Translations under genes and position numbers: made by a program
From: an uncultured Prevotellaceae bacterium
GTDB taxonomy: Bacteria; Bacteroidota; Bacteroidia; Bacteroidales; Bacteroidaceae
Direction of reading: 5' to 3'
Length of the DNA: 64,000 nucleotides
NCBI GenBank assembly: GCA_902779455.1
Contig: CACZBS010000001.1
Span: forward strand, 147,455 to 211,454
Shown: piece after piece, positions 34,739 through 43,260 of the stretch
Layout: the number at the start of each line of letters is the position of its first letter
How positions within the stretch are numbered: position 1 is the stretch's first letter
Notes under the pieces: model-generated
The model's input: the letters and a program-made list of their open reading frames with translations, nothing else
What the model was told of the DNA's origin: nothing
Database searches by the model: none

Positions 34739-34746
34739 CAAAGTTA
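34739..34746 (-). promoter_or_regulatory. -7 box for the MFS operon
   Basis: TAACTTTG on the reverse strand, 44 nt upstream of the ATG at 34694. It faces the forward promoter at 34808. Confidence 0.55.
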
Positions 34747-34807
34747 CAAAAAAGAAATGAAACAGAAAAGAAAATCGATTTTCTTTTCATTTCTCTCACT
34801 TTTTTTG

Positions 34808-34815
34808 TAAATTTG
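34808..34815 (+). promoter_or_regulatory. -7 box for the alpha/beta hydrolase gene
   Basis: TAAATTTG, 33 nt before the ATG at 34849. A good Shine-Dalgarno AAAGGAG (34837-34843) lies between, which is rare in this window. Confidence 0.6.
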
Positions 34816-34848
34816 CCGCACAATCATTAATCGGTTAAAGGAGATATT

Positions 34849-36105
34849 ATGAAAAAGAAACTGGTCCTTACAGCTTTGTTTTACCTGACGGCGCTCGCCG
34901 GAGGGGCCCAGGTGCAACCTTCATCAGCGCTGATGGGGGCTTGGACGGGCAAACTCAACGTGATGGGCACGTCGCTCACACTGGTGCTCCATCTTGATGA
35001 GGCCGAAGGCCATGTGAAGGCCTCGCTCGACAGTCCTGACCAAAGTGCGAAGGGCATCCCCTGCGAGACGGAGTTCCTCTCGGACGACTCCGTGGCCGTC
35101 AAGGTGGCGATGATCAATGCCACGTATCGTGCCCGGCTGGCGGATGAAGGGCTCAACGGCACCTTCACGCAGATGGGAATGTCGTTCCCGTTGATTCTCA
35201 AGAAAGGGGAGGAGACGTTGCGTCGTCCGCAGACCCCTCAGCAACCCTATCCCTACAAGACTGAGGAGGTGACGTTCTGCAACGAGGCTGACGGCGCCAC
35301 GCTGGCCGGGACGCTGACCTATCCCGTCGGCTTCGAGACGATGAAGAAGGGGCGGGTGCCCGTGGTGCTGATGGTGACAGGCAGTGGCCAGGAGAACCGC
35401 GACGAGGAGATCTACGACCATAAGCCTTTCCTCGTCATTGCCGACTACCTGGCTCGTCGGGGCATTGCCTCGTTGCGCTACGACGACCGTGCAACGGGGG
35501 CCAGCGTCGGCGGTGAGGTGGCGAATGCTACGACAGAGGACTTCATGCGCGATGCTGCGGCGGGAATAGCCTGTCTGCGCTCCATGAAGGCCTTTGGCCG
35601 CGTGGGGTGTCTCGGCCATAGCGAAGGCGGCTCGATTGCCTTTATGCTCGCCTCACGTGGGCAAGCCGACTTCATCGTCTCGTTGGCAGGTCCGGGCGTC
35701 AAGGGCGACACGCTGCTTGCTGCCCAGGTGAACCGCATCATGAAGTCGGCCGCCATGACGACGGAGAAGTATCGTCAGCAGGCAGCCGTCCAGCAGTCGC
35801 CCTGGATGCGCTGGTTCATCGACTACGACCCCGCAGCCGATATCCGTCAGGCGCGTTGTCCTGTCTTCGCCCTGAACGGCGACAACGACTGTCAGGTCGT
35901 CTCGTCGCTGAATCTCGAAGCCATCCGCCGTCTGTTGCCTCCGTCGAAGAAGAATCTCGTCAAGGAGTATGCCTCGCTCAATCATCTTTTCCAGCACAGC
36001 ACAACAGGGCTCCCGATGGAATATAGGCAGATTGAGGAGACTATATCTGAGGAGGTGCTTGACGACATTGCCACATGGATTGTCAACCAGGCGGCGTCGA
36101 GATAG
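34849..36105 (+). CDS. Exported alpha/beta hydrolase (S33/dienelactone hydrolase-like)
   Basis: 418 residues with a signal peptide (KLVLTALFYLTALAGGAQ). An N-terminal domain of about 110 residues (MGAWTGKLNVMGTSLTLVLHL) typical of Bacteroidetes secreted hydrolases precedes an alpha/beta-hydrolase fold. The latter has VPVVLMVTGSGQENRDE, nucleophile GCLGHSEGGSIAF (GxSxG), a probable Asp in VFALNGDNDCQV and His in YASLNHLFQH. It probably cleaves esters or peptides in the periplasm. Single gene with its own promoter and a strong terminator. Confidence 0.88.
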   Translation: MKKKLVLTALFYLTALAGGAQVQPSSALMGAWTGKLNVMGTSLTLVLHLDEAEGHVKASLDSPDQSAKGIPCETEFLSDDSVAVKVAMINATYRARLADEGLNGTFTQMGMSFPLILKKGEETLRRPQTPQQPYPYKTEEVTFCNEADGATLAGTLTYPVGFETMKKGRVPVVLMVTGSGQENRDEEIYDHKPFLVIADYLARRGIASLRYDDRATGASVGGEVANATTEDFMRDAAAGIACLRSMKAFGRVGCLGHSEGGSIAFMLASRGQADFIVSLAGPGVKGDTLLAAQVNRIMKSAAMTTEKYRQQAAVQQSPWMRWFIDYDPAADIRQARCPVFALNGDNDCQVVSSLNLEAIRRLLPPSKKNLVKEYASLNHLFQHSTTGLPMEYRQIEETISEEVLDDIATWIVNQAASR

Positions 36106-36121
36106 GAAAAGGAATGACAAG

Positions 36122-36170
36122 AGAAAGCCGTTGGCTGCGACTCATGATGATGTGCAGCCAACGGCTTTTT
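36122..36170 (+). terminator. Strong hairpin terminator between convergent genes
   Basis: A 15-bp perfect stem AAAGCCGTTGGCTGC / GCAGCCAACGGCTTT (36124-36138 and 36154-36168) followed by T residues. Reverse transcripts also meet a short T tract (TTTCTC), so it may serve the S9 peptidase gene too. Confidence 0.88.
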
Positions 36171-36191
36171 CTGTTTAGGTGTCTTGACGCC

Positions 36192-38381
36192 TTATTGCTT
36201 CAGCCAGCGGTCGAGCCAGGCGAAGTAGGTGCGCTGCCAGAGAATGCCGTTCTGGGGCTTGAGCACCCAGTGGTTCTCGTCGGGGAAGATGAGCAGCTGA
36301 GCCTCAACACCCTGCATGCGGGCGGCGTTGAAGGCCGACATGCCCTGTGTGGCGTTGATGCGATAGTCCTTCTCGCCATGGATGCAGAGGATGGGCGTGT
36401 CCCACTTGCCGACGTAGCGGTGGGGCGAGTTCATATAGGTGCGGCTGGCGTTAGCCGTGCGGTCAACGTTCCAGTAGGCATCGTCGTACTCCCAGTTGGA
36501 GAACCAGTTCTCCTCTGTCTCAGTGTACATCGCCTCGAGGTTGAAGGCACCGTCGTGGGCGATGAAGCACTTGAAGCGCTTCTGATGATGGCCAGCCAGA
36601 TAGTAGACGGAGAAACCGCCGAACGAGGCGCCCACGGCGCCCATACGGTCCTTGTCGACGTAAGGCAGGTTCTGAGCGGCGTCGTCAATAGCCGTGAGAT
36701 AGTCCTGCATGCACTGACCTGTCCAGTCGCCTGAGATCTGCTCGCACCATTCGCTGCCGAAGCCGGGCAGTCCGTGGCGGTTGGGCGCGATGATGACGTA
36801 GCCCTGCGAGGCCATGATGAAGAAGTTCCAGCGGTAGCTCCAGAACTGGCTGACGGGGCTCTGCGGTCCGCCTTCGCAGAAGAGCAGGGTGGGGTACTTC
36901 TTCGTCTCGTCGAAGTTCGGGGGCAGGATGATCCAGTAGAGCATGTCGCGGCCGTCAGTGGTCTTCACCCAGCGCTGGTCGACGGTGGGCTTGGCCAGCT
37001 GGTCGAGGATCTCCTTGTTGACGTCAGTGATCTGCTTCACCTCGGCAACGTTCATCTCCTCGTCTTCCTCGAGCGTGTTAGGCGTGACGACGTAGAGGTC
37101 GGCAGGTGCTGTGTAGCTGTGGCGCTCCATGAGGAGCTGGCTGCCGTTGTTGAGCATCTGCAGGCTTCCGAAGTCGGCCCACTCGTTGCTGAGCTGTCGC
37201 ACCTCCATGTCCTTGGTGACGGCATAGAGGTTCTCCGTGGCATGCCAAACGCCGATGAAATAGATGAGGGCTGCCTCGTCGTCGCTCCAGCAGAAGTCGT
37301 CGACGTTGGAGTCGAACGTCTCCGTGAGGTATTGCTTCTCGCCCGTTGCGAGGTCATAGCAGCAGAGGCGCTGACGGTCGCTCTCGTAGCCGTCGCGGGC
37401 CATCGACAGCCATGCGACGTATTTGCCGTCGGGCGAGAACTTCGGGTTCTGGTCGTAGCCGGGATTGTTCTTGAGGTTCTGCTCGCTGTTGACGAGCTGC
37501 GTGCGCAGTGTCTTCGTGGCGACGACCTCCGGCTCCTTGTAGTCGGCCGGCTTGCAGAGGTTGCGCGTCTCACGCGTTCCTATTGTATAGAGATAGATGT
37601 CGGAGTCAGTCGAGATGGAGTAGGCGCGACCCGTCTTCTTGCGGCAGGTGTAGGCAATCTGCTCGCCGTCAGGGCTGAAGTCGAGCTGCTCGATGCCTCC
37701 GAAGGGCTCCATGGGGCACTCGAAGGGCTCACCCTCGAGCACATCGGTCATCTCGCTGCTGATCTTCGAGCCGTCGAAGTCGGCCACGAAGGGGTGCTGG
37801 ATAGATTCGACATAGTGGTCCCAGTGGCGATACATGAGGTCGTTGACGACGCGTCCTGTCGACAGCGGCAGGTCGTCGGGGCGTGCCTCGATAATGTCGT
37901 TGAAAGGCATCGACTTAATCAGTACGACGCGGTTCATCGTGGGGGCGAACTTGAATCCCTCGACGCTGCCCTCCGTCTCGGAGAGCTGTCGGCGGGCGGA
38001 GCCGTCAGCCTTCATGCTCCACACCTCGCCCTCGCGGATGAAGGCGATGGTCTCAGCGTCGAGCCATGCGGGGTCGGTCTCGTTCTGGGCGTCGGAGGTC
38101 AGCTGGCGCTGCTCGCTTCCGTCGGCGTTCATCATCCACAGCACCTGGTGGCTCTTGTTCTCCTTGACACTGTAGTAGCCCATCTGGAAGACCACCTTGC
38201 TACCGTCAGGCGATGCGGCGTAGGCGGCGATGCGGCTCATGGCCCACAGGGCCTCGGGCGTCATCTGGTCGCTCTCGAGCGTGACGGTCTGTTTCTCGAT
38301 GTTCACGGCTGTTTCCTTGTCGTTAGTGCCGCAGGCAGCCATCATGGCGGCCGCCACGGCGATAGTCAATGCTTTGTTCAT
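36192..38381 (-). CDS. S9 family prolyl oligopeptidase-type peptidase, lipoprotein
   Basis: 729 residues from the ATG at 38381. A lipobox (AAMMAAC) predicts lipid anchoring. A WD40/TolB-like propeller (about 35-440: SPDGSKVVFQM, SPDGEQIAYTC, SPDGKYVAWLS) covers a C-terminal hydrolase domain. That domain has nucleophile GASFGGFSVYY, Asp in IHGEKDYRI and His in DENHWVLKPQNG. The propeller restricts entry to peptides, as in DPP-type enzymes. It lies 13 nt after yidC in the same operon. The specificity (dipeptidyl or other) cannot be read. Confidence 0.9.
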   Translation of the reverse strand: MNKALTIAVAAAMMAACGTNDKETAVNIEKQTVTLESDQMTPEALWAMSRIAAYAASPDGSKVVFQMGYYSVKENKSHQVLWMMNADGSEQRQLTSDAQNETDPAWLDAETIAFIREGEVWSMKADGSARRQLSETEGSVEGFKFAPTMNRVVLIKSMPFNDIIEARPDDLPLSTGRVVNDLMYRHWDHYVESIQHPFVADFDGSKISSEMTDVLEGEPFECPMEPFGGIEQLDFSPDGEQIAYTCRKKTGRAYSISTDSDIYLYTIGTRETRNLCKPADYKEPEVVATKTLRTQLVNSEQNLKNNPGYDQNPKFSPDGKYVAWLSMARDGYESDRQRLCCYDLATGEKQYLTETFDSNVDDFCWSDDEAALIYFIGVWHATENLYAVTKDMEVRQLSNEWADFGSLQMLNNGSQLLMERHSYTAPADLYVVTPNTLEEDEEMNVAEVKQITDVNKEILDQLAKPTVDQRWVKTTDGRDMLYWIILPPNFDETKKYPTLLFCEGGPQSPVSQFWSYRWNFFIMASQGYVIIAPNRHGLPGFGSEWCEQISGDWTGQCMQDYLTAIDDAAQNLPYVDKDRMGAVGASFGGFSVYYLAGHHQKRFKCFIAHDGAFNLEAMYTETEENWFSNWEYDDAYWNVDRTANASRTYMNSPHRYVGKWDTPILCIHGEKDYRINATQGMSAFNAARMQGVEAQLLIFPDENHWVLKPQNGILWQRTYFAWLDRWLKQ

Positions 38382-38394
38382 ATTAAGTTCTTGG

Positions 38395-40275
38395 TTAGCG
38401 TTTAAGGTTCTCGCGCTGTCGCTGCATCTCGGCGGCCTGCTTCTGCATGGCTTCAAGCCGTGCGGCCAGTCCGCTCTGCTTCTTCGGGTTGTTCTGGTTC
38501 TCGCGATAGTTCTGTTCGAGCTTGGCGAGCAGCTTCTCGTCGTTGGTCGTCTTGCGGAGGATGAACATGATGGCAGCCGAGAAGAAGAGCGAGATGAAGT
38601 AGTAGAAGTTGAGGCCGCTGGAGTAGTCGTTGAAGATGAAGAAGAACATCAGGGGCATGAGGTACATCATCCACTGCATCATCTTCATCTGCTCAGCCTG
38701 CTGGCCCACCATCTGGTCGCGCTGCTGGCGCATGGTCATGTAGCTGTAGAGGATGTTGGCTACGCAGAAGAGGATGCAGGTCAGCGAGAGGTGGTCGCCG
38801 ATGCCCCAGATGGGCTTGGCCCACTCGATGATGGGGTCGTAGGTGGAGAGGTCGTTCATCCAGAGGAACGACTCGCCGCGCAGCTGGATGGCGTTAGGCA
38901 CGAAGAAGAACATGGCCATCCAGATAGGCATCTGGATGAGCATGGGCAGACAGCCGCTAAGGGGCGAGACACCATACTTGGCATACATCGACATCATGGC
39001 CTGCTGCTTCATCATCTGGTCCTCGGGCTTGTCGTACTGGCGGGTGGCCTCGTCGAGTTTCGGCTTCAGGACGCGCATCTTGGCCGACGACATGTAGCTC
39101 TTCTTCACCATGGGGAAGGTGATGGCCTTGAGCAGCAGGGTGATCAGGATGAGGACGATGCCCATGGGCAGGCCCCACGAGGTCAGCCAGTCGAAGACGT
39201 AGATGGTGAACCAGCGGTTGATCCAGCGCACGAGCCACCATCCGAGGTAGACGAGCTTCTCCAGGTCGAGGTCCTTGCCGAATCGGCTCTGCTCCTCCAC
39301 CTGCTTGATGAGGCGGAAGTCGTTGGGGCCGAGGTAAAGCTCAAGCTCCGTCGGCTGCAGTCCTGAGGGGTCGAAGGCCGTCTGAAGCTGGGCATTATAA
39401 TATTTGAGGAATCCGGAGCCCTTCTCTTGGGGGACGCTGCGGAGCTGTGCACCCTGCTGGAAGTTGTCCTTCGAGATGAGCACGGCCGAGAAGAACTGGT
39501 TCTTGAAGGCCACCCAGTCGAGCTCCTCCTCGACGGTCTTCGTCTTCTCCGACGTCTCGCTCAGCTGCTCCGTGCCGCCCGCGTGCTCCTTGTAGGTCAG
39601 CGTGGCGTAGCGGTTCTCAAACGTGAAGCCCTTCTCCTGCTGGCGGCAGGAGTCCTGCCATTCGATGGCCAGCGTCTTGGTGGTCGGGGCGAAGTGGCGG
39701 CTGAGGCCCTGGGCCTGGAACTGCATGTGGAGCAGATAGTCAGGGCCCAGCTCATAGCGGAAGACGATCTGACCGCCGTCGGCGGCCGCAGCCGTCATGG
39801 TCAGCGTCGAGTCAGTCTGTTCGGAGGGGGTGAAGTATAGGTCGCGCGTGACGATGTTGTCGTCCTTGCCCGCGATGAGGAAGTTCATCTGCTGACCCTC
39901 AGGCGTGAAGAGCGTGACGTCCTCGGCGCCGTTGCGGTCCTTGAAGCCCAGGATGCGGGCGCTGCTCAGCGTGCCGCCCTTGGTGCTGAAGGTGAGGGCG
40001 AGCTTGCCGTTGCGGAGCTCTATCTGCTCCTCAGAGCCGTTCAGCGCAGCATAGAAGAGCGCCGTCGTGTCGCCCTTGGCGGCAGCCTCGGCAGCCTCGC
40101 GGCGGGCCTCCTCGGCCTCGAGCATCTGCTTCTGTGCGGCTGCGGCAGCCGTGGCGATGCTGTCTTGTTGTCTTTGGTGGGCTTCGACCTCCTCCTTCGA
40201 GGGCTGGTTATACCAGCTGAAGCCAATCAGTAGTGCGGCCATCAACAGAAGGCCTGTCAGGGTGTTCTTGTTCAT
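38395..40275 (-). CDS. yidC: Membrane protein insertase YidC
   Basis: 626 residues. An N-terminal helix (TLTGLLLMAALLIGFSWY) is followed by a coiled, Ala-rich linker and the large periplasmic beta-sandwich of Gram-negative YidC. The conserved C-terminal membrane region comes last: GLPMGIVLILITLLLKAITFPMVKKSYMSSAKM, GVSPLSGCLPMLIQMPIWMAMFF and MYLMPLMFFFIFNDYSSGLNFYY. It inserts membrane proteins alone or with SecYEG. The promoter upstream lies in a 34-bp inverted repeat shared with the divergent DUF3078 gene. Confidence 0.95.
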   Translation of the reverse strand: MNKNTLTGLLLMAALLIGFSWYNQPSKEEVEAHQRQQDSIATAAAAAQKQMLEAEEARREAAEAAAKGDTTALFYAALNGSEEQIELRNGKLALTFSTKGGTLSSARILGFKDRNGAEDVTLFTPEGQQMNFLIAGKDDNIVTRDLYFTPSEQTDSTLTMTAAAADGGQIVFRYELGPDYLLHMQFQAQGLSRHFAPTTKTLAIEWQDSCRQQEKGFTFENRYATLTYKEHAGGTEQLSETSEKTKTVEEELDWVAFKNQFFSAVLISKDNFQQGAQLRSVPQEKGSGFLKYYNAQLQTAFDPSGLQPTELELYLGPNDFRLIKQVEEQSRFGKDLDLEKLVYLGWWLVRWINRWFTIYVFDWLTSWGLPMGIVLILITLLLKAITFPMVKKSYMSSAKMRVLKPKLDEATRQYDKPEDQMMKQQAMMSMYAKYGVSPLSGCLPMLIQMPIWMAMFFFVPNAIQLRGESFLWMNDLSTYDPIIEWAKPIWGIGDHLSLTCILFCVANILYSYMTMRQQRDQMVGQQAEQMKMMQWMMYLMPLMFFFIFNDYSSGLNFYYFISLFFSAAIMFILRKTTNDEKLLAKLEQNYRENQNNPKKQSGLAARLEAMQKQAAEMQRQRENLKR

Positions 40276-40320
40276 TACTTAATTCTTTGTCGTATATATA
40301 CTTCTTTATCTTTGAGCCTG

Positions 40321-40352
40321 CAAAGTTACGGATTTTTTCCCATTCCGCCAAG
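40321..40352 (-). promoter_or_regulatory. Promoter of yidC
   Basis: On the reverse strand CTTG (40349-40352), a 20-nt spacer and TAACTTTG (40321-40328). The -33 element lies inside the inverted repeat arm 40341-40374, in the string GCTTGGCGGAATG. Confidence 0.7.
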
Positions 40353-40485
40353 CGGAAAGGAAAAAAAGATAATGATATCAAAGATAATAGATAAAAGATA
40401 TGTGTTCAGTTAGGATAAGAGATGAGAAATAATAGATTGAAAGATAAGCGACATTATCTTTTTTTCCTTTCCGCTTGGCGGAATG
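40341..40485. repeat. 34-bp perfect inverted repeat between divergent promoters
   Basis: Arms 40341-40374 and 40452-40485 are exact reverse complements with a 77-nt AT-rich loop. Each arm holds GCTTGGCGGAATG, which supplies the -33 element of yidC on one side and of the DUF3078 gene on the other. The A/T-tracts outside the arms continue the symmetry. Confidence 0.88.
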
Positions 40486-40505
40486 AAAAAAAAAACGTAT
40501 CTTTG
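40474..40505 (+). promoter_or_regulatory. Promoter of the DUF3078 gene
   Basis: CTTG (40474-40477), a 20-nt spacer and TATCTTTG (40498-40505), just before the ATG at 40514. Mirror image of the yidC promoter. Confidence 0.72.
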
Positions 40506-40513
40506 CAGAAGTT

Positions 40514-41740
40514 ATGAAAAAGTCCATGTTACTCATCGCGGCCATGGCAGCGCTCAGCAATGCCGCCGCACAGCAAGATCAGTCGGCAGAGCCCGACGGC
40601 CAGTACTATCAACTCTTTGCCCCCCTGACGTTCTATCACGGCGTGGCTCAGAGCCAGCTGTCGCTGAGCGACGAGGAGGACGACGCCGACGTCAGCCAGG
40701 CCGTCAACGATGCCCTGATGCACGTCTATCTCGACCGCCCCGACCTCGTCGAGGTGACCCAGAGCGAGCAGGAGGCCTCAGGCCAGCTGCGCCAGGACAT
40801 CATCGAGCAGCCCGTCGTGCAGAGCGTCGAGATGGTCGAGGTCGGCCCTGAGCCCCAGCCTGCCGAGCCCGAGGCCGAGCCCGTGGAGGTGGAGGTGAAG
40901 AAGCCTAAGTTCTGGAAATACAAGGGCGACGGCTATCTGCAGTTCATGCAGAACTACGTCTCGGGCAACTGGTACAAAGGTGGCGAGTCGAACTACTCAG
41001 CTGTCGGCGCGCTGACACTCGAGGCCAACTATGACAACAAGTCGAAGTGGAAGTGGGACAACAAGCTCGAGATGAAGCTCGGATTTCAGACCTCACGCAC
41101 TGACGAGATCCATAAGTTCAAGGCCCACGAGGACCTCATCCGATACACGGGCAAGGTGGGTCTGCAGGCTGCCAACAAGTGGTACTACACGCTGCAGGGC
41201 CTTGCCTACACGCAGTTTGCCCGCGGCTTCAAGGCCAACGACATCCGCACCTACTCCGACTTCCTCTCGCCTCTCAACATCAGCGTCGGTCTCGGTATGG
41301 ACTACAAGGTGGAGTGGTTCAACAAGAAGCTCACGGGCACCATCAACATCTCGCCCCTGGCCGTCAACTACCGCTACGTCGACCGCCGGTACTTCCGATC
41401 GAAGAACGACGCTGAGGTCGAGCAATTCGACTGGATGCCCTCGCGCTACGGCATCGACGACCAGAAGCACCACCTGACCGACTTCGGTTCGCAGCTGACG
41501 GCCGCCCTCGAATGGAAGATTTCCGACAACGTCACGTGGAAGTCGCGCTTCTACACCTTCACCTCCTACCATCGCGCTGAGCTCGAGTGGGAGAACACCT
41601 TCGCCCTGCGCGTCTCGAAGTACATCTCGGCCAACCTCTTCCTCTTCCCGCGCTTCGACGACTCCAACCGCCGCGACGACGACCTCGGCTACTGGCAGTT
41701 CAAGGAGTACTCCTCGCTGGGCTTCAGCTATAACTTCTGA
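40514..41740 (+). CDS. DUF3078 outer-membrane beta-barrel protein
   Basis: 408 residues with a signal peptide (KKSMLLIAAMAALSNAAAQ). An acidic, Pro/Glu-rich segment (about 105-130, EPQPAEPEAEPVEVEVKKP) precedes a barrel rich in alternating aromatic strands: FMQNYVSGNWYKGGESNYSAVGALTLEANYDNKSKWKWDN, the DUF3078 hallmark. The last residues, SSLGFSYNF, end in Phe as in many outer-membrane barrels. The function of the family is unknown. It is a single gene with a short leader of about one to five nt. Confidence 0.85.
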   Translation: MKKSMLLIAAMAALSNAAAQQDQSAEPDGQYYQLFAPLTFYHGVAQSQLSLSDEEDDADVSQAVNDALMHVYLDRPDLVEVTQSEQEASGQLRQDIIEQPVVQSVEMVEVGPEPQPAEPEAEPVEVEVKKPKFWKYKGDGYLQFMQNYVSGNWYKGGESNYSAVGALTLEANYDNKSKWKWDNKLEMKLGFQTSRTDEIHKFKAHEDLIRYTGKVGLQAANKWYYTLQGLAYTQFARGFKANDIRTYSDFLSPLNISVGLGMDYKVEWFNKKLTGTINISPLAVNYRYVDRRYFRSKNDAEVEQFDWMPSRYGIDDQKHHLTDFGSQLTAALEWKISDNVTWKSRFYTFTSYHRAELEWENTFALRVSKYISANLFLFPRFDDSNRRDDDLGYWQFKEYSSLGFSYNF

Positions 41741-41819
41741 TTGTAATGAAAATTCGCACTATTTCGACTTAATTCATCAATTGCCTGACAATCAGCGTAT
41801 TTATAAAACTGATAAAAAG

Positions 41820-41895
41820 AAACGGTGCTTTTCGGTCCAAGAAGCGGTGCTTTTCACCCCGAAAAGCACCGCTTCTTGGGCTTTAAAGGACCGCT
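41820..41895. repeat. GAAGCGGTGCTTTT repeat cluster, locus 3
   Basis: A perfect 19-bp hairpin (41837-41855 and 41861-41879, core AAGAAGCGGTGCTTTTC) flanked by two further units (AAACGGTGCTTTTC and AAAGGACCGCTTTG). It belongs to the family at 11981-12066 and 21928-22085. It lies in the 368-nt gap between the DUF3078 gene and ftsX; apart from the ftsX promoter nothing else is seen there. Confidence 0.85.
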
Positions 41896-42068
41896 TTGTC
41901 CCCAGAGTAGGTGCGCATTGTAAAGAATATTCGGAATTTTGACGGCACGCTGAGCCGCACGCTGTAATGAACTCCCTGATGGGTTGCTTAGATGCTTTGG
42001 AACGTTAAATAAGTATAATGTTTGGCGCGAAAAGCAGGTGGCGAATCGGTAATGTGCGGAAAAATGTG

Positions 42069-42076
42069 TAACTTTG
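42069..42076 (+). promoter_or_regulatory. -7 box for the ftsX-folK operon
   Basis: TAACTTTG, 32 nt before the ATG at 42109. The -33 position is not conserved. Confidence 0.6.
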
Positions 42077-42108
42077 CATGCAAATTGGCATATTGTGCCT
42101 TCGTACGA

Positions 42109-42990
42109 ATGAAGAAGAATAACAGTCAGACCGGCCGCCGACATGGTATGCAGGTCGTCACTTTGTGTATCAGCACCACCATGGTGCTCATCCTGCTGGG
42201 ACTCGTAGTGCTGTCCGTGCTCACGGCCCGCAACCTCTCTACTTATGTGCGCGAGAACATGACCATGACGGTGATGCTGGGCGACAGTGTCCCCGTGCTG
42301 GAAGGTGCTGCCCTGGGCCAGATGCTCGAGGCAGAGCCCTGGGCCAGGAAGGTCACCTATATCAGCCGCGAGCAGGCCCTTCGCGAGGGCACTGAGGCGC
42401 TGGGCAGCGACCCGTCGGAGTTTGTGGGCACCAATCCGTTTGCGCCCATGCTCGAGATCCAGATGGCTGGCGACTATGCCAACGGCGACTCGCTGCGGCG
42501 GGTGTCGGCCGAGCTGATGAAGCAGTGGCACCAGGTGACGGACGTGGCCTATCAGGAAGACCAGATTGACGACGTCAACCGCAACCTGCATCGCATCAAC
42601 ATCATCCTGCTCGTGCTGGCCGCCCTGCTCATCTTCGTTTGCTATGCCCTGGTGAGCAACTCGGTGCGGCTGGGCATCTATGCGCGCCGCTTCAGCATCC
42701 ACACGATGAAGCTCGTCGGAGCCCGATGGTCGTTCATCCGGCGGCCCTTCGTGCGCCAGGCCATGACGGTCGGCGTGCTGGCGGCCCTGCTGGCCTGCGG
42801 CGTGCTGGGCGGCGTGGTCTATGCGCTCTATCGCTATCAGCCCGGCATCGAGGACATCATCGGCTGGCCCGAGATGATCGTCACGGCAGCCGCCGTGTTC
42901 GTCTTCGGCTTCCTCATCATGATGCTGTGCACGCTGCTGTCAGTCAACAAGTTCCTGCGGATGAAGGCAGGCGAGCTCTACAAGATCTAA
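42109..42990 (+). CDS. ftsX: Cell division protein FtsX (permease-like)
   Basis: 293 residues from the ATG at 42109; the frame upstream contains the promoter. One N-terminal helix (VTLCISTTMVLILLGLVVLSVL), an extracellular domain with KVTYISREQALREGTEALGSDPSEFVGTNPFAPMLEIQM (the FtsX ectodomain pattern), and three C-terminal helices (IILLVLAALLIFVCYALVSNSVRL and after). FtsX with the ATPase FtsE controls peptidoglycan hydrolases at the septum. No ftsE is next to it. First gene of a six-gene operon. Confidence 0.92.
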   Translation: MKKNNSQTGRRHGMQVVTLCISTTMVLILLGLVVLSVLTARNLSTYVRENMTMTVMLGDSVPVLEGAALGQMLEAEPWARKVTYISREQALREGTEALGSDPSEFVGTNPFAPMLEIQMAGDYANGDSLRRVSAELMKQWHQVTDVAYQEDQIDDVNRNLHRINIILLVLAALLIFVCYALVSNSVRLGIYARRFSIHTMKLVGARWSFIRRPFVRQAMTVGVLAALLACGVLGGVVYALYRYQPGIEDIIGWPEMIVTAAAVFVFGFLIMMLCTLLSVNKFLRMKAGELYKI

Positions 42991-43014
42991 TAAAAAATAA
43001 AGGAATAAATATAA

Positions 43015-43260
43015 ATGGACAAGAGAAATTTTGCATTCGGACGCATGAACTTCATCCTGCTTGCTGTCGGGATGGTCATCGTCATCATCGGGTTTATCCT
43101 GATGGGGGGCGACGGCTCCTCGGAGTCAGCCTACAACCCCGACATCTTCAGCGCCCGCCGCGTCAAGGTGGCACCGCTGGTGTGCCTCTTTGGCTTCGTG
43201 TCGATGATTTACGCCGTAGTTCATAAACCCAAGGACGGGGAGAAGGAGCAGGGCGCATGA
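43015..43260 (+). CDS. DUF3098 small membrane protein
   Basis: 81 residues, two membrane helices (MNFILLAVGMVIVIIGFILMGG and VKVAPLVCLFGFVSMIYAVVH). The RNFAFGRMNF start and the DIFSARRVKVAPLVCL link are the DUF3098 pattern. This family commonly lies between ftsX and uppP in Bacteroidetes, as here. It starts 24 nt after ftsX and overlaps uppP by 4 nt. Function unknown, probably linked to envelope growth. Confidence 0.88.
   Translation: MDKRNFAFGRMNFILLAVGMVIVIIGFILMGGDGSSESAYNPDIFSARRVKVAPLVCLFGFVSMIYAVVHKPKDGEKEQGA

Noticed and set aside
36774-38405. Forward ORF of 543 codons over the S9 peptidase
   Set aside because: Antisense to a complete peptidase with its catalytic triad; no domain seen.
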